64,000 nt of DNA, taken from SZAS-103 sp038226665 (GTDB taxonomy: Bacteria > Pseudomonadota > Gammaproteobacteria > Xanthomonadales > Xanthomonadaceae). Below, piece by piece: positions 60,481 to 64,000 of this stretch; position 1 is the first letter of the stretch, and each line of letters starts with the position of its first letter. A program made the position numbers and the translations under genes. The DNA is taken from the NCBI GenBank assembly GCA_038226665.1, contig JBBRQI010000002.1, forward strand, positions 124,001 through 188,000. Direction: 5' to 3'. The notes under the pieces are model-generated. The model searched no databases. It was not told the origin of the DNA and saw only the letters and a list, made by a program, of their open reading frames with translations.

Positions 60481-61388
60481 TTACTCATCGGTCAACGTGG
60501 TGCGGGGCCCGGTGGATCGTTCGACGATGACCAACGCGATTCCGCCGAGGATGGCCGTGGAAGCAATCAGCACCCGCAGGCTGACCGGTTCGCCGAGGAA
60601 TGCGATACCGCCGATCGCCGCGAACACCGGCACGCTGAGTTGCACGACGGCGGCGCGTGTCGCCTTCAATCCGCGCAGCGCCGTGTACCAGATCGCATAG
60701 CCGATGCCAGACGTCAGCGCGCCCGAAGCGATGGCGTAGTCAATTCCGGCACGACTCAGCGATGTCCACGAAAATGCCATCGTGCTCAGCACGATCGCGA
60801 AGGGAATCGCGCGCAGGAAATTTCCTGTCGTCGCGGCGGTCGGATCGGCAACGCCCTGGCCGCGCAGCGAATAGATTCCCCATGCACAGCCCGCGCCGAC
60901 CATCAAGATCGAAGCCTCCAACGGAGGTGCGCAACACCGGGAAGCATCAGGCCAACCAATCCCACGGACGCGCAAACCAGCCCTGCCCACTGACGCATGC
61001 AGAGCCGCTCGCCGGTCCACAACCCGTAAGCGATCATCGTCGCCTGCACCGCACCGAACAGCAGCAAGGCGCCGGTCGCTGCCGGCAGGCTGACATACGC
61101 AAACGAAAAGCACGCCGCATACGCGAACAGCGCGCATGCCGACCACCAACTGCCGGCCACGTCTTGCGATCCGCCGTCCCAAATGGACGTGGGAAGTGCG
61201 GCCACGCTCCTGGGCCCGCGCAACCGCTCGATCAGCCACAACACCAGCGCACCTGAAACGATGCGGATCGAGGTGAAACTCGCCGCGTCGATGCCCGTGT
61301 CCTTCAGCGCCAACCGGCACAGCAACGAATTGCCGGCGAAGGCGATCATCGCAACCAAGGTGAGTGCGAATGCCAGCGTGCGCGACAC
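60481..61388 (-). pseudogene. EamA transporter, frameshifted
   Basis: Two frames make one DMT transporter. GTG 61388 gives MSRTLAFALTLVAMIAFAGNSLLCRLALKDTGIDAASFTSIR and ends VGLMLPGVA near 60935. The other frame resumes PPLEASILMVGAGCAWGIYSLRGQGVADPTAATTGNFLRAIPF and ends ALVIVERSTG. One missing base around 60930-60940 would unite them as LMLPGVA-PPLEASILMV. The gene starts two bases after the adjacent acetyltransferase (corrected stop), so they are an operon. Probably an indel in the sequence or a recent knockout. Confidence 0.75.
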
Positions 61389-61390
61389 CG

Positions 61391-61864
61391 CTTACAGTTT
61401 CCTCGTCATGAAGGTGCTGTAAGGATCCTCGATGTAATCCGCAAACGGCCGCATTCCGTGAATCCGAAACGGGCGTAAAGCCTGCGCGCAGGTGCGAAGG
61501 CATCCATCGAACCGGTCTCGAGGCTCAGCCGTGCATAGGAACGACACCTGGCTTCTTCCAGGATGTGCTGCAGCAACATCGTTGCGACGCCCTTGCGCAG
61601 GTGTGCCGAAGCCGTGCGCATCGACTTGATCTCGCCATGCGTCGGATCGAGTTCCTTGATCGCGCCGCAGCCCGTCAATCCAGAATTCTCCCAGACGCTC
61701 CAGAATGTGATGTCCGGCCTGCGCAACGCATCGAGATCGAGCGCGTGCACGCTTTCAGGCGGCGAATGCAGTGCCGCGCCCTGCAAATGCTCGCGCAGCA
61801 ACTGCATGACTTCCGGGTCGTCGAGGTCGCCTGTGCGGATTTCCATGCGGCGGTCGTCAGCCAT
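61391..61864 (-). pseudogene. GNAT acetyltransferase with 3'-terminal frameshift
   Basis: A 152-residue reading frame whose body is a normal PhnO/ElaA-type GNAT: PESVHALDLDALRRPDITFWSVWENSGLTGCGAIKEL, HGEIKSMRTASAHLRKGVATMLLQHILEEARCRSY and SLETGSMDAFAPARRLYARFGFTECG. The native end in another frame is FADYIEDPYSTFMTRKL, finishing at 61391. A missing C in the GGCC run near 61462-61466 explains the switch. Start is at ATG 61864 (8-nt overlap with the cupin stop) or 61846. Confidence 0.75.
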
Positions 61865-62252
61865 CGCCAGTCGGAACGATGGACGCGTTCTCGACCATCA
61901 GGATGACGGCGCGATTCGGCGCACGCGTGCGATGCACCACTCCCTTCGGCACGACGAAGCCTTCCTGTGCCTGCAGGTCGATCGATCGGTTGTCCTCTCC
62001 GGATACGTGGAGATCGATGATGAAGCGTCCTTCCAGGACGAAGAAGAACTCGTCGTCGTTCTCGTGTTTGTGCCAGTGGTATTCGCCCTGCATCACGCCG
62101 AGGCGCACCACCGAATCGTTGACCTTGCACAAGGTCTGGTTGTACCAGCGATCCGTGCACGATTTCACCAATGCCGGCACGTCCACCACGGCAAGCGCCG
62201 GGAACTTGACGTCGAGGTGGGTTGCATAGGGGTACGATTCATTGTCAGTCAT
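61857..62252 (-). CDS. Cupin-domain protein
   Basis: A 131-residue β-helix protein: VRLGVMQGEYHWHKHENDDEFFFVLEGRFIIDLHVSGEDN and EGFVVPKGVVHRTRAPNRAVILMVEN. HxHxnDDE and the PxGxxH second motif are complete, so a metal site is likely. It resembles dioxygenase or isomerase-like small cupins. It is followed by the GNAT gene with an 8-nt overlap. Function unknown. Confidence 0.9.
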   Translation of the reverse strand: MTDNESYPYATHLDVKFPALAVVDVPALVKSCTDRWYNQTLCKVNDSVVRLGVMQGEYHWHKHENDDEFFFVLEGRFIIDLHVSGEDNRSIDLQAQEGFVVPKGVVHRTRAPNRAVILMVENASIVPTGDG

Positions 62253-62435
62253 GGCGGCTCCTTCCGTGGGAGTCTTGCGTAGTGGCTGACTTGTATCAAG
62301 CGGACGCCGCGACCGCGACGGGAGCGAGTCGGGCCGTTATACTGACGACTCAGGCGCGGCCAGCCGCCAGGCGCTTTCGGCGCGGCCACGCATCCCAGTC
62401 ATTCCGCCAGTCGCGGCGCCCAGTTCGCGGTACCC

Positions 62436-64000
62436 ATGCGTCTATCCACGATCAAGCTCGCCGGTTTCAAATCCTTCGTCGATCCCACGACGCTGCACCT
62501 GCCGGGCAACATGACCGGCGTGGTCGGCCCGAACGGTTGCGGCAAGTCCAACATCATCGATGCGGTGCGCTGGGTGATGGGCGAGAGTTCGGCGAGCCGC
62601 CTGCGCGGCGACAACCTGACCGATGTCATTTTTTCGGGGTCGTCCTCGCGCAAGCCGGTCAGCCAGGCCACGGTCGAGCTGATCTTCGACAACAGCGATG
62701 GCACGGTCGGCGGCGAGTTCGCGCGGTTCGGCGAGATCTCGGTCAAGCGCACCGTGAGTCGCGATTCGATCAGCACCTATTATCTCAACGGCACGCGTTG
62801 CCGCCGGCGCGACATCACCGACCTGTTCCTCGGCACGGGTTTGGGCCCGCGCAGTTATTCGATCATCGAACAGGGAATGATCTCGCAGATCATCGAGGCG
62901 AAGCCCGAGGAACTGCGCACGTATCTCGAAGAAGCGGCTGGCATCTCCAGGTACAAGGAGCGCCGCAAGGAAACCGAAACGCGCATCCGCCACACGCGCG
63001 AGAACCTCGATCGTCTGAAAGACTTGCGCGAGGAAGTCGGCAAGCAGATCGAACACCTGCGCAAACAGGCGCGTGCAGCCGAGCAGTACCAGAAGTTGAA
63101 ACTCGATTATCGCGACCGCGAAGCACAGTTGCACGCGCTCGAATACCGCCGCCTCGACGCCGAACTGACGACGCTACGCGCGGACCTCGCGCGCGACGAA
63201 ACGAAACTGCAGTCGCTGCTCGCCGACCAGCGCCAGGCCGAAGCGTTGATCGAAGCCGGGCGCGGTCGCCATGCCGAAGCGGGCGACGGCATGAACCTCG
63301 CGCAGTCGGCGGTGTATCGCGTCGGCGGCGAAATCGCGCGCATCGAGCAGCAGATCCAGCACCAGCGCGAATTGCGCCAGCGCCTCGAACAGAGTCGCGG
63401 CGAAGCGCAGACCGCGTTGAACGAATTAACCGGTTTGATCGATGGCGACGAATCGCAGTTGCGGGACTTGCAGGCAGCAATCGCCGAAGCCGAGCCATCG
63501 CTAAGCGAACTTGCGCGCAACGACGCAACGCACCAAGAGGCATTGCGCGCCGCAGAAACCGCGCTTGCCGACTGGCAGCAGCGCTGGAATGCCTGCACGG
63601 GCGCGCATGCCGAAGTCGCTCGCGCAGCCGAAGTGGAACGCACGCGTATCGACTTCCTCGATCGGCAATCGGTGGAAGCGGGACGTCGCCGCGATGCGAT
63701 GACCAGCGAACGCGCGGGCCTCGATATCGCCGCGCTCGGCGACGCATTGCAGAAGTTGCGCGACAACCACGACACGCAACGCAGCGAACTCGATGCGCAC
63801 ATGACGCACCTCGAATCGCACAAGCAGGCGCACGCCGGGTTGCAGGCGCAGGAACGCCAGCAGCAAACCGAACTCGCGACGTTGCGCCAGCAATTACAGG
63901 CCGCGCGCGGCAAGCTGGGTTCCCTGGAAACTTTGCAGCAAGCGGCGCTCGGGCAGGAATCCGGCGCTGGCCGCGCATGGCTCAAGCAACAAGGACTGGA
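62436..64000 (+). CDS. smc: Chromosome segregation protein SMC (cut by window edge)
   Basis: Structural maintenance of chromosomes ATPase that compacts and segregates DNA with ScpA/ScpB. The N-terminal head shows MRLSTIKLAGFKSFVDPTTLHL, Walker A GPNGCGKSN (31-39), VRWVMGESSASRLRGDNLTDVIFSGSSSRK, and IEQGMISQIIEAKPEELRTYLEEAAGISRYKERRKETE. A long coiled coil begins near residue 160 and runs past the right edge. About 521 of some 1,170 residues are in view. A TATACT element at 62338-62343 might be part of its promoter (weak). Confidence 0.96.
   Translation, partial: MRLSTIKLAGFKSFVDPTTLHLPGNMTGVVGPNGCGKSNIIDAVRWVMGESSASRLRGDNLTDVIFSGSSSRKPVSQATVELIFDNSDGTVGGEFARFGEISVKRTVSRDSISTYYLNGTRCRRRDITDLFLGTGLGPRSYSIIEQGMISQIIEAKPEELRTYLEEAAGISRYKERRKETETRIRHTRENLDRLKDLREEVGKQIEHLRKQARAAEQYQKLKLDYRDREAQLHALEYRRLDAELTTLRADLARDETKLQSLLADQRQAEALIEAGRGRHAEAGDGMNLAQSAVYRVGGEIARIEQQIQHQRELRQRLEQSRGEAQTALNELTGLIDGDESQLRDLQAAIAEAEPSLSELARNDATHQEALRAAETALADWQQRWNACTGAHAEVARAAEVERTRIDFLDRQSVEAGRRRDAMTSERAGLDIAALGDALQKLRDNHDTQRSELDAHMTHLESHKQAHAGLQAQERQQQTELATLRQQLQAARGKLGSLETLQQAALGQESGAGRAWLKQQGL

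Overview
This is a GC-rich bacterial chromosomal window with dense, mostly operon-packed genes. The gene content points to a gammaproteobacterium of the Lysobacterales/Xanthomonadales, probably Rhodanobacteraceae-like: a fused hisB and hisIE in a his operon headed by a TrpR-like regulator, two M13 peptidases, HNH and DUF families typical of xanthomonads, and a C13 peptidase. This placement is inferred from gene content and style; no ribosomal RNA is present to confirm it.

Layout. 1-4.7 kb: dxs (cut by the left edge), an unknown protein, an HNH endonuclease and an acyl-CoA dehydrogenase, all minus strand. 4.7-11.7 kb: lipoprotein, secreted Ig-repeat protein, class III cyclase-like protein, sufE, cysS, a glycine-zipper envelope protein and an acetyltransferase. 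11.8-19.3 kb: a regulatory island with a hybrid histidine kinase, an NtrC-family sigma-54 activator, two tiny stand-alone proteins carrying histidine-kinase H-box motifs, three near-consensus sigma-54 promoters, and a short transcription unit that looks like a CsrB/RsmY-type RNA. 19.3-31.2 kb: tRNA-Pro, then hisS-hutH, then a regulated histidine operon (hisR-like, hisG, D, C, B, H, A, F, IE). 31.2-47.1 kb: accessory genes, including a C13 peptidase, mtnC, ArsR, two M13 peptidases, a MoaD/BNR-repeat pair, a His-rich duplicated protein, a GGDEF protein and a MATE exporter. 47.1-52.3 kb: lytic transglycosylase, a glycosyltransferase/deacetylase/flippase operon and a fatty-acid desaturase. 52.3-62.3 kb: small enzymes, transporters and regulators. 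62.4 kb to the end: smc, cut by the right edge.

The main discovery candidate is at 14.9-19.2 kb. Three promoters match the sigma-54 consensus. The first two have a GGAAA-N3/4-TTTC-like palindrome upstream, centred exactly 83.5 nt from the -12 cytosine in both cases. The third has two similar sites further away. One promoter drives a roughly 170-nt unit that ends in a strong intrinsic terminator, carries ten GGA motifs and has four small hairpins presenting GGA in the loop. That is the architecture of RNAs that sequester CsrA/RsmA. The natural regulator is the adjacent NtrC-family protein, which could make this a sigma-54-to-Csr signalling switch. This is inference from sequence pattern only.

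Several genes carry apparent single-base frameshifts (about 32.03, 33.37, 37.69, 60.93 and 61.46 kb). They may be base-calling or assembly indels rather than biology, and the affected genes are listed with both possibilities.
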